Below are positions 11,480 to 22,161 of a stretch of 64,000 nucleotides of DNA, piece after piece; the first letter of the stretch is position 1, and each line of letters opens with the position of its first letter. The notes below the pieces were generated by a model. It was not told the DNA's origin. It saw only the letters and a program-made list of their open reading frames with translations, and made no database searches. The DNA is from Oenanthe sinensis (Eukaryota > Streptophyta > Magnoliopsida > Apiales > Apiaceae): positions 9,858,001 through 9,922,000 of the forward strand of contig JAPMAC010000221.1 in the NCBI GenBank assembly GCA_028671895.1, given 5' to 3'. Both the position numbers and the translations under genes were made by a program.

Positions 11480-14116
11480 TTCTCTTGGGCCCGCTTGCAT
11501 CGAGCTCTACGGCTCACTATGCAGCCTCCTCCTCCATCTCATCTCGAAACCTCTCGGCGTAAGCTCAGGTCACTTTGCCCAGCTGACCCCAATCGAAGTC
11601 TGGCTGCTTCTTCATGAAGGTCTTCATGAATTTAACTTGACCGAGGGTCGAGGCCTCTGCAACGGCTTCCTTATTTTCATCTGTGAACTTGGCAATAGCG
11701 GACTCTTGAGTTGAGACCTGAGTCTGGAGCCTGCTCAGCTTCTCCTCGAAGGCTGTCTTGTCAGCGGTCTGGTCCTTTATCAGCCCATTTACCTTCTATT
11801 TCTCCTTATTCAGGTCCCTACTCAGCGGGTCAAGCTCATCCTTTAGCTTCTTTTTCTCCTTGAGTAGCTTCTTCTCGGCCCCCATCGACTCGACCTTAAA
11901 GTTTAGAATGGCATTTTACTGAGTCAGGGTTCACATCTCCTTATGCCGGCTCGCCTGCCTATAGAATAGCTCGATAGCGGCCCGGATCAGAATGGAGTTG
12001 TTCTCTTTTAGAAAAGATTGGGCCCAGAGGTTGAGGTCACTTTCAGAAACATGAGAGTGGCCCATCTTGGCAAAGGCATTGGTCGTAGGATGAGGAAGAA
12101 CAACGGCCACAGCAGTCTCCTTGTTAGGCTTGCTTCATTTCTTTTTTGGATCTGCCCTCGCGGCCTCAGCATCCAACTGCCTCTTCTTCGACTCATCCCG
12201 AGGAGGTTTGCTACCAGAAGCCTTTAGGTCCTTGGCCGAACCGAGATGAATGGGCTTAGAGGCGACCCCAGTGATGGCGACCTCATCATCCTCGAGGGTG
12301 AATGGAGGAGGAACCACATTAGACTTCGATATGTCTGCACAAGAAACACAAAGCAATCAGGGAACATTTGTGAAAACTCAAATAATGCAACAATGCAGGC
12401 ATATATATGGATGAATGTGATGAGAATACATATGTGACATGATGCGATGCGAACTGGCAAGTGTAAGCAAATAATAAACATTAATTTTAATGTACCGGAC
12501 TCAGTCCGGGCACGCTTCGCAGATGATTTCTGAGAGGAGCTCGCTAAAGCTTTTTCTTTTTTGGGAGTCAGCCTCGCACCCTCCTTCAAGAACCCGTGCA
12601 CAACAAGGTTCGCAGTTGTCACCAACTTCTTAACATTTCGCTCATCAATAGCGAGCTGCAACAAGCTGTTAGCTCGCTCTTTGGCCTCGCCAGTAAGAGG
12701 AGCACGAGGAGGGGCAACTTAAGAAATAAAGTAAATGACACAAGGCTAGCCTTGGAAAAGTATGAAAATAAACTGAAAAGGGAGTGAAGCGAAGTGGCAA
12801 TAGTTATTTGGTTTGTAGTTGAAATGAGTCTAAACCCCGGTCGCATCAAACACATAAAAATATGGTTCCTTCCAGTGGCCCACATTGCTTGGGTCCCCGT
12901 GCAACAGGTTTTTCCCATTAAACTAGGGCCAGACTGATAAATAGAGATATCCAATGTCCTTCTTCCTCGAGGACTTCAGGTTCAAAAAATACCCCAAAGT
13001 CTTCGCATCGAGGTCAGGATACTTCAGCTTCTTATAAAGCATAAATAAAGCAATGGTCGACCTCCAGCCATTTGGGTTCATTTGGAGTGGAGCGATGTGG
13101 TAGTATTTACATACATCTTGGACAAATGGGTGCATGGGCGATGTGATCCTAATTTTGAGGAGCGAGGTGGAGAGAACCATCCAGGGGATGCGACCACTAT
13201 TTTCCATGTGGTTAAATCGATAACATCTTTGGTGGGGTCACAGCAAGACGATGCGACCCTCTAGTCTGTATTGCTATACCGCCTCTGCTAGAGTTTGCGA
13301 CGTGAGGCTAGTTGAAAGGTCTTTGGTAGTAAAATGCCAAGGCGGAGAGGGCCTCATGATAGAGCTGCTCGCTTCATCAACCAGCGGCTTCGCACCTAAA
13401 TTAATTCACCCCTCTAGCTCGGGCTAGTTAGGAGGTGCATAGGTTTTGCCCTCCGAGGCCTTAAGCACATACTCATAATTTTCCAGGTCAATTACCCTGG
13501 TTACAGCATTGTCTTACTCGTTGTCTGAAGACTCGACCCATTATGAGGTCGTTTCATCTTCTAGGTCAAGATCGACCTCAGTGCGAACCCGTTTGTCCTT
13601 CGGGTCGCGAGACTCATAATAAGCACTCCCTAATGAGCTCTAGCTCGAATCGCTTTGAAGATTAATGGGTTGTTGGGGATGTAAAGGCTCTTCATCGGCC
13701 TAGATCCTGGCAGATCGCTCTACAACCTGACGGGCTATCTCTGCTTCAGCCTCCTCTTTGGTGAGCCGGCTCGGCCCACGATTTAAGAATGATAAATCGA
13801 TCGAACTCGGCATCGCGGGCCTCTTCTTCTTCCAGGAATCAGGATTTCCATTCTTGGGGGAATCCTCAATAGACCAGCTCGGGTCAAAAAATAGAATAAA
13901 TGAGTCTGAGCTAGATTGCTTGACCCGAGCTATATTGACCGCCACCTCTTCGCTAATTTCTATCCCAGGGATGATGGGATGACGATGTGTGCCCGATATC
14001 TCATTCAACTCACGTTGGAATTCAACCGAACCCCTTAGCTCATTGGGATAATGGCTGAGAGGCAAGGACGTACTTGTGTCTGAATCGCTCGACATCTTAA
14101 ATAGATGTTGAATCAA
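11480..14116 (-). pseudogene. Antisense extra ORF (aORF) of the Tat element, decayed
   Basis: Several Tat elements carry an ORF on the opposite strand between integrase and the 3' LTR. Here the start is the 138-codon stretch at 13700-14116 (SSDSDTSTSLPLSHYPNELR). The stretch at 12923-13207 holds the putative gypsy-type transposon domain (Pfam Transposase_28-like), with MHPFVQDVCKYYHIAPLQ and NPNGWRSTIALFMLYKKL. The C-terminal third (about 12230 down to 11480) is a coiled coil ending in KKQPDFDWGQLGKV. The same PDFDW ending occurs in the second Tat element near 53400. Stops and frame changes separate the parts. The protein's function is unknown. Confidence 0.7.
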
Positions 14117-15640
14117 TTAAGGTGTGTGCTCTTAAATTGAAGAAAGAAAATTCAAAAGGAAAATTCTAAGTGTGTGAAAATCGAGGAAGCGGGTCCTGAA
14201 AATCTAAAAATCGAGATCGCGACGCGAGGAGGAGTGGAGGTGTGTGAAGTGATGCGACCCGGGGAGTAGGGTCATGTCGCATGAAGTACATGTACATGGA
14301 TGATTAAACAAATGCTTTATATATGCATGCCATGAAAAACGAAGACAAGATAGTGAGTTCGGGTCATTACCTTTAGTGTTTGAAGGTGGGCTCGATTCTG
14401 TGGATGAAGACTTATCGGAGCTGGCCTCTCTAGAAGATTCTAGCGAAGGTGGATGAAAAATCTGGTTCGCACCTGAATTCTGGGTATGAAAAGATTAGTT
14501 TGATCCTTGAGCAATTCAGACAAATATCTTGAAAATGTCTTTGGAAATGATTGGAAATGATTGGAAAGTTCACATATTTATAAGCAATAGAGGAAAGAGA
14601 AATGGGCACGACACGTGGCATGATCTTGGTCACCCATCTCGATCTGGTGCATGCGACCATACCGTAAGCATGTACAACCTCTCTTCTAACATCTATAATT
14701 CAGACCGCTTCGCGGGTGAGGCTTTTCAATTGCCTTGAAATTCAAAGGATTTAATATTGCCAGCTCGGTCCGCTGGATGTCCGGATCGCTGTCATGATGT
14801 ATTATCTCATAAAAAGCATTACCAATTAACAAAGGCTTACCAGATCGCTTCGCACCACAATGGGAGGCCTTTTGCTGGTCGCGTCGCATGAAAGGTCTAT
14901 GGCATCAATTATTATTTGATTCCACCTCGCATCGCTAATGGCGAGGAGGAATCGGGGGTAGTTGTTATTCCCAATATTTGGGCATGTGTCCTAAGTAGGC
15001 CCAATGACATAAATTGGCTGGCCCACCTCGCATCTGGGCTCACATGGCTTCACGGCTCATATTCAGCTCGCATCGCTCTAAAGATGATATAATATTCTAA
15101 GGCCCTTGGCCTAGCATGAGGTCGTATCGCTAGCTCACCGGCATTAGACTCATTCAACTTCAAGAAGGAAGAGAGAGGAGAACTGGCCCCCAGCCCAGTT
15201 CGCTTCTCATCATCACATCCCAAGTCGCATGGACTTGACAGAGAGATCCTCAGCCCGGCTCGCTTTGTCAGGTTCTATGCCTCCAGGTCGATTCGCTAGC
15301 CCGAAGTACTTAGCACAGATTTCTTATAACTAACTAAAAAGCTCATAGCCTCGTGGGTTCACCTCACTTGATATTATTTACCAATCTGAAGACTATGGAA
15401 GGTCCTCACGGGATAATATTTCAACATACTTATCTATTTGAAGACAGCTTACCCCACGGGCTCTCCTCTTATCAATGAATCCGCTTAGGGTCACCTCTAC
15501 TCACGCGAGGCCACATCGCGCACAACTCAAAACATAGAAGCCTAGATTTAGAACATAATAATTTGTTTTGAGGTTAACCAAAGTTAGGTAGGTCTCTACC
15601 TTTTCATCAAAGTATAGAAGTTTGTAATAAAAAATTAAAA
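14117..15640. other. Non-coding end of the Tat element, probably with its 3' LTR
   Basis: No gene is supported. The sequence is rich in TCGCATCGC, TCGCTTCGC and GAGGTCGCATC words, like the antisense ORF region, so it belongs to the same element to about 15510. A purine run, AGAGGAAAGAGAAA, ends near 14602 just before TGGGCACG and could be the polypurine tract at the LTR start. Without the 5' LTR I cannot delimit the 3' LTR. The last about 100 bases are AT-rich dirigent upstream sequence. Confidence 0.45.
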
Positions 15641-15704
15641 ATGATACCCTACTCACCTAACACCCACTCAAAACCCTGGCAGAAACAAGTATCATTCATT
15701 TATG

Positions 15705-15715
15705 TGATTATATAC
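15705..15715 (+). promoter_or_regulatory. Possible TATA box of the first dirigent gene
   Basis: ATTATATACC lies about 45-50 bases before the ATG at 15758, which would leave a short 5' UTR. It is supported by position only. Confidence 0.35.
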
Positions 15716-15757
15716 CACACTTACGGCTATTGTCACTACTCACTAGCAAGAACTCAA

Positions 15758-16342
15758 ATGGCTAGGCTAATTCAAAATCTTGCTTCCCATTTGATCACCT
15801 TCGTTATCCTGATTTCAGTCATCACAATTTCAGCCACTGGAAAAAATCAGAACTTCGTAAAATCACTTGATCGAAAAACTCTCGGAATTCGCAAAGAAAA
15901 AATAAGCCATTTTCGGGTTTATTGGCATGACATTGTTAGTGGTCCTGCCCCAACTTCGGTGTCTATTGTGAAACCTTACAGCAATAATTCATCTACCGCA
16001 TTTGGTTTAATACGGATGATAGATAATCCGTTAACAGAAGGAGCAGACGCGAAGTCAAAATTAATTGGAAGAGCTCAAGGGTTCTACGGATCAGCTGCAC
16101 AAGAAAATATTAGTTTGTTAATGAGTATGAATTTTGCATTTTTTGAGGGAAAATATAATGGAAGCACTATTACTGTTTTCGGAAGGAACGAGGTTTTCAG
16201 CAAGGTGAGGGAAATGCCAGTGATCGGAGGCAGTGGCCTTTTCCGGTTTGCAAGAGGTTATGTCCAGGCCTCTACTCATACGCTTGATCTTAAAACTGGT
16301 GATGCAGTTGTGATGTACAATGTTTATGTCATGCATTACTAA
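15758..16342 (+). CDS. Dirigent protein, first tandem copy
   Basis: 194 aa, single exon, the usual length for plant dirigent proteins. Known members are secreted proteins that steer coupling of phenoxy radicals (lignans, lignin-related compounds) or related cyclisations in the cell wall. The start MARLIQ at 15758 is chosen over an upstream in-frame ATG at 15641 because it gives a typical signal peptide (hydrophobic residues about 9-27, ending SATG) and aligns with the second copy. The dirigent domain fills residues about 50-193: HFRVYWHDIVSG, TAFGLIRMIDNPLT, LIGRAQGFYGS, MNFAFFEGKYNGSTI, VIGGSGLFRFARGY, and the end DAVVMYNVYVMHY. NSS and NGS are potential N-glycosylation sites. It differs from the copy at 17232 at 24 of 194 residues. 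Which substrate it uses cannot be read from the sequence. Confidence 0.93.
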   Translation: MARLIQNLASHLITFVILISVITISATGKNQNFVKSLDRKTLGIRKEKISHFRVYWHDIVSGPAPTSVSIVKPYSNNSSTAFGLIRMIDNPLTEGADAKSKLIGRAQGFYGSAAQENISLLMSMNFAFFEGKYNGSTITVFGRNEVFSKVREMPVIGGSGLFRFARGYVQASTHTLDLKTGDAVVMYNVYVMHY

Positions 16343-17178
16343 GTGTTTGTCACACACCCTTATATATGAATTTGAAATGCACCAGTGATAAAATATGCTT
16401 ATATGGTTTTCGATTTATAAGAGGATTATATTGTATTTTCTTGTAAATTAATTTGCATTTGAACGAATATATATTCATGTCAAGTAGCTATACATGTAGA
16501 TGTATGAGAACTTAGATCTGTAGTTCTAGCAGGAATGTAGTTGCAGTGCTGAAACCAGAGTATTTTTTCCCCGGGGGGTGCAATTTTGACATGCATAAGA
16601 AGTGGCTTAGAGCATATTTAACGATAGTTCTAAAACATATACAGTTAGCTGTATTGTGAAATCAAAAAATGATTTTTGGTACTCAAAAGAAATTGTACAT
16701 CAAAAGAAAATTGACATCAAATAGATCAGGTTACAACTAAATATTTAACCATGCCACCTTATTTATGATTACACAATTATATTTATCACACTAACTATTC
16801 GTTTTCCCACTTGCATGTTTATGCTACCATCTATACTGATTCTATCACTAACAATCTAACATCAAGTATAACATTTTGCTATTTTACATCTATATTTAGC
16901 TTTGTATTAATGTGGAACCCGTTAAAACCGACCACCGGCGAAACTAGACGATACTTTTGGGACCGTATGAAATTAGTTCTCTCGAAGATCAACATGATTC
17001 CTCTTTAGTTCATCTAGACAAAGCCTTTGATCATTTAAAGGACATTGTCGACACTTCAATTTTCTTCGTATTAGAATCAAGCCATGGGTTCACAACGAAT
17101 ATTGTGTGTGAAAAAAGACAAAAGATTTCAAAATTTTCTCCCCACACAAACTCATTCTAGCCCCACCCCCATCCCAAC
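16343..17178. other. Intergenic region between the dirigent copies
   Basis: AT-rich. It probably contains the 3' UTR of the first copy (TATATGAATTTG and TTGTATTTTCTTG near 16360-16445). Homology between the two genes is confined to the CDS and about 15 bases before the ATG (AGCAAGAACTCAAATGGC), so this interval was not part of the conserved duplication or has been replaced. I see no gene here. Confidence 0.5.
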
Positions 17179-17183
17179 CTTCC

Positions 17184-17195
17184 GTTTATTTATAT
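17184..17195 (+). promoter_or_regulatory. Possible TATA box of the second dirigent gene
   Basis: CGTTTATTTATATCC lies about 40 bases before the ATG at 17232. It is supported by position only, and it differs from the corresponding site of the first copy. Confidence 0.35.
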
Positions 17196-17231
17196 CCACG
17201 GACACAACTATGGGCTTTAGCAAGAACTCAA

Positions 17232-17816
17232 ATGGCTTTACCAATTCAGAATCTTGCTTCCCATTTGATCACCTTCATTATCCAGATTTCATATATCACA
17301 ATTCCAGCCACAGGGAAAAATCACAACTTTGTGAAATCACTTGATCGTAAAACTCTCCAAATTGGCAAAGAGAAAATAAGCCATTTTCGAGTTTATTGGC
17401 ATGACATTGTTAGTGGTCATGCCCCAACTTCGGTCTCTATTGTGAAACCTTACAGCAATAATTCATCTACCGCATTTGGTTTAATACAGATGATAGATAA
17501 TCCGCTAACAGAAAGACCAGACGTGAAGTCAAGATTAATTGGAAGAGCACAAGGATTCTACGGATCAGCTGGACAAGAAGATCTTAGTTTACTAATGAGC
17601 ATGAACTTTGCATTTTGTGAGGGGAAGTACAATGGAAGCACTATTACGGTTATGGGGAGGAACGAAGTTTTCACCGAGGTGAGGGAAATGCCAGTGATCG
17701 GAGGCAGTGGCCTTTTCCGGTTTTCAAGAGGTTATGTCCAGGCCTCTACTCATACGTTTGATCTTAAAACTGGTGATGCAGTTGTAATGTACAATGTTTA
17801 TGTCATGCACTACTAA
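17232..17816 (+). CDS. Dirigent protein, second tandem copy
   Basis: 194 aa, single exon, about 88% identical to the gene at 15758 (170 of 194). The signal peptide is hydrophobic at residues about 9-27. The dirigent domain has the same landmarks (HFRVYWHDIVSG, LIGRAQGFYGS, KYNGSTITV, the GGSGLFRF core, YNVYVMHY end). The differences cluster in the signal peptide and in the loop TERPDVKSR (TEGADAKSK in copy 1). There is also Cys for Phe at residue 129, an extra unpaired Cys in a protein that otherwise has none. Both copies are intact, so both are probably functional. The flanks are diverged, so their regulation may differ. Confidence 0.93.
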   Translation: MALPIQNLASHLITFIIQISYITIPATGKNHNFVKSLDRKTLQIGKEKISHFRVYWHDIVSGHAPTSVSIVKPYSNNSSTAFGLIQMIDNPLTERPDVKSRLIGRAQGFYGSAGQEDLSLLMSMNFAFCEGKYNGSTITVMGRNEVFTEVREMPVIGGSGLFRFSRGYVQASTHTFDLKTGDAVVMYNVYVMHY

Positions 17817-20040
17817 CTAGGGTCAATGTTGTAAACTAAACTGATATCAGCACATTTCAGTTCAGTTTCAGATGAAGAAATAAAAGTTTACTCGTTTTAA
17901 AAATTAAACTATGTCACATCTGTTTTACACAACAGTCCTAAAAATCCTTAACTTTTATTATACTCTCACACATCTATCTTTTAATCTTTCTCACACACCT
18001 AACTGTCTATTTAGACATCACCAATATCTTACATCTCATTCTACTTGGTTCGAATCCAACTAATCAGTAGAGTACTTAATATGACACAGTTAAACTTTAA
18101 TATGGCATTAAAAAATTAAATTTGATCTCAGTAAGCTTTATATATATATATGCTTTTTTCTTGGAAATTTTAAGCATTTTCTGCATAAATGAGGCCTCGG
18201 CCCCTTGGGAACAATGAATATGCCGATAGATGTTCGCATTATTATGTTGGTGCCTTATTGAAGATGGGGCGACCGACAAAGTATCAAATTCAAACATCTT
18301 TTTGTCCACTCCACAAATGATTATGACTGATGGGTTTTACATAAACGTCACTTGCTGCGTGAGCATTGCAATAATCTTATAACACCTGTGGGTTTGGCTA
18401 ACCAACTTATAGGTTGTTGTTTCTTATGGATCTAAACTACAAGAGCTACATTCACAAAAGGGTACCACTCCTGTCAACTAAACTTATAATCAGATCTTGG
18501 TAATTACAGTAACTATTTGCAACTTTGACAAATTACAATAAAATATACAATCAACCAACATTTATCAAATTTGAAAAAGAGTTTTGAAAAAATGGTTCAA
18601 TGCTCTTATTTTGATTTCTTGAACTGAGATATCCAAAAATCAACATCCCGATACAAATAGTCCAACGGGGGCATTTTTCAAGAACATTTGAACCGATACA
18701 AAACCGAGAGATCCATGAATCAGAACTCCGATGCATATAATTTTCTGGAACATTTGGAACATTCTGTTTCTAAGAATCTAAACGGAACCTCATGTTAAAT
18801 GTGCAAGATAAGCCCCCAAGGGTTTTATTACATTTTACTTGGTACTTTCTTTATTTTATTATAAGTGTATGAGTTAATTTTGAAACTATTACTTCCAACA
18901 CATTGAACTTGTCATTTAGTAATTATTTAAAAAAAAATCTCGTCATATAGCAAGATTACATCTACTTAATTGAACAAGCAATCACAATTCATAAATAGTG
19001 AGATTATAGGTTTCGTAATGTTTATCATAATTCATAATAACTATAGCATCCTTATAGAAACAACAAACTCAAGTGTTAATCACTCTTTGAAGCACAATCT
19101 TCGAATCTCCACAAGCAATTTCTGTCATCTATAATGGCTCTATACCTCAAAATTGACAAACAAAATACATAAATACAAATATTTATCTCTATGTACACAT
19201 GGATTAGCTTACATTTGCTGTATGATTGCTTTCTTCCCAAGCCAATAAACTAACACAATGGGCCTAGTTAGAGGCGATGCACCGTTTGATATCTAATACT
19301 AAGCCTAAATGAGGCTCCTCTCACATCAAAAGCCGAGGCCAGCTCATTTGTGTCCTCCACTTCCTATAGTTTACAACTTTGTCGTCCTACTGAAGTATAT
19401 CTCCGAGTTGACTAAGCCCTCAAACCTCAACTGCACTTAAGAAGGAAAACATAAACCTAGGTTATTATGTCCAACAAGCTCCAGTCTGCAGAAAAGACCT
19501 CTTATGTACGACAATGAAATCAGTGATTTTGAAGTGCTTTATGCCATCAAAGTACATGGAACACGGGTGCTATGATAAATTAAATTCCGAGGGAGAACTG
19601 TTGGGAAAAATAAGTTTTCGTGTGTGGTTGTTCACAGGCAAGGGAATCCTCGACCAATGATGCCATAAAATGATGGCTATCAAGAGAAATCTTCTAATAG
19701 AGAATAACTATGATAACTTCTCTAATTTTTACTATTATCAGTGATGAAATAATCTTTCCATGTGTACGCAGGACAGTGAAATTCATATTTTGTGCAAAAG
19801 TTGGCTATATGCTCTATGGGTAATACCCAATAGCAAGGCATAATCTCATGCTTTTTTTTTTGCGAAGCAAGGACAAAAATTCATAATCTCATGCCTTAAG
19901 TATTACATAATCCATTAATAATTTAAAACAAAGTTTTCTACTGTTTAGCAGTCAGCTTATTTAGGATTGGATAATAATTACCCAGGGGGAACTCCTTGCA
20001 ATTGAACAAGTACATGAAACAACATTATATAAAAACATAC
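17817..20040. other. Intergenic region between dirigent genes and PSA2
   Basis: 2.2 kb, AT-rich, with a short TA run at 18140-18150. The right part (from about 19600) is probably the 3' UTR and downstream flank of the PSA2 gene. The ORFs here are short and unconvincing. I see no gene or delimited repeat. Confidence 0.5.
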
Positions 20041-22118
20041 CTATGAATTTGGCAACAACCGACCATTATACATCTTATCAAGTAATTCTTTTGCATCCGG
20101 CCTCCTCAGAAGACCTTTGTTGTTTGGTAAACCAGTCCCTAGGCAAACTGGACATACAAGTTTCCCTCGACCTGCACAGTAACTTTTAAATAGAATGCCA
20201 CCAAAAGAAAATTCCTAGATTATGTTCAGATGAAAGAAAGAAATGTTCAGATGCCATGTTTGAAAGAGAGGAAGTGTATTGGCCATTTTCACCCTACAGT
20301 TTTCCTTCCTTTTGCCTTCCTCTTATTTTTAAATAACCACATAAACACTTCTTTTTTTCCTTCCCAGGTCAATAATTCAGTAAATGAGACTCAGACAGTT
20401 GGGCCCTCAAATGAGTCAAATCTTTTAAAGAAGTGCCGGCCAACCTTGTTACTCAAAATAGTAAGAATCATCGAACAGAAAAACTGCAATATATATTCAG
20501 GGCAACTCATTTACCCACTCACTCCACTCTTTCATTCAGCGGGAAGGGCCATGTACTCATTAACAATATATCTCAACTTCTGTAACATAATGTATCATTA
20601 CTCTGATAATGTGACTTTGTTCCGCGTTTTAGTTCTTGTGCTAAAGCCAATATACAGTACATATGAAGTAAATTATAAGCTCAGCATTAACTCCAGTTTC
20701 TAGCTATTAAAAATTATTGAACCATAGTTTATATGATAGCTGTACAAGGTGAATACTTCTCAGTGTCCCGTATCATACACCCACTTTTCAAGCTACACAG
20801 ATTAATGAAAAAATATTTCTTCCAACCTTGTAAATCATTCTCTTACTTCCCATAAATATGTTCAGAATTAGAACAAGGTACTCCATCTATTTTTTTTTTC
20901 TCTTTTTAAATTACTATCTTTTTCTCTCCATTATAGATATTGAATAAATTGTCTCATGCAGTCATGCGTAATCAGATTCCCCTCGCATGCATGATCCCTC
21001 TGTAAACATCAAGTCATCCAAGCTAGCAACCATTTTGCCTAGGGATGGGGTAATATCAAAGCATAGCAACATATAAGTTAATAACATTTTCTCTCTTACA
21101 AATTCAATGCTTATCATTGGGGACTTGGGGCGTATCACTTGGAGAAGAGAGCAAATATTTATTGAGATTGCCAAATTAAATGGAAATTTAGGTTTTTATT
21201 ATGAAAAAAAGATACTAGCATCTAAGAGCAGCAAGAAAAAACTACATACCATAACAATTTGGACATTCAGTAAACTCGTAAACATCTTTAGCCCGTTTTC
21301 TGTTGAGAGCTTTCCATTTTCCTGTACCACCACACATATCACCTAGATAAAAAGCAAATGAATATTTAACCAGAAGTCTATCAATTATGATAGAGTCACG
21401 GAAGTAATACAGCATGGGGAAAAAAAAGCCAGCTGTCAGATGTGTGGAGGCATAAAAAATTCAGTTATTAAAATATATATATATATATATATATATTCAT
21501 AAATCTATACTCATCCTAGACAGACAGCTACAAAATTTTGGTCCTTGCATCAATGAGGAACAAGTGAACAACTATGGTTGTTGGGTAGCATAAGTTATCT
21601 TGAAAGTCTTTAAACTACAAGGTTTAGGGACCTCCCCAACTTCACAGCCGAAATCCAATCCCCGGATTACAGAGCCTCGTCTACCTCTGTTGCCGTACAG
21701 GCTACCATATTCCCAAAAAAAGGGAAAATAGCCAAACCACACACATCCAATGTGTCCAACTCAGAAGTAGGGTCTGATGAGAGTCTGATGTACGAAGATG
21801 TTACCCCTAACTCCCTAAGCCTAGGAATAGAAAGGTTGTTTCGGCGAAAGACCACTACTAAGGAGAACAATCTCAAATCCAGAAGAAGAGATACTGACCC
21901 AATCAGAGCCCAGTAGGGTTACAGCCCCCCTGAATTTCATAATGTATCAACTATTAACCACTTCGTGAACTGAATTGTTGTTAGATAAGTTGGCTTGCCT
22001 TGAAGTGGTTAAATTTTATAGATCTTGGTGAAGTAGGAGCTTTAATACCACTTTCAAGGCTATTATTAAATATTTATATTCAATTTTATTTATATAATTA
22101 ATATTTATATCATCGAGA

Positions 22119-22161
<43 letters not shown>

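Noticed and set aside
20230..20703. 157-codon plus-strand ORF
   Set aside because: It lies in the last intron of the minus-strand PSA2 gene, has no recognisable domain, and its composition looks like ordinary intron sequence.
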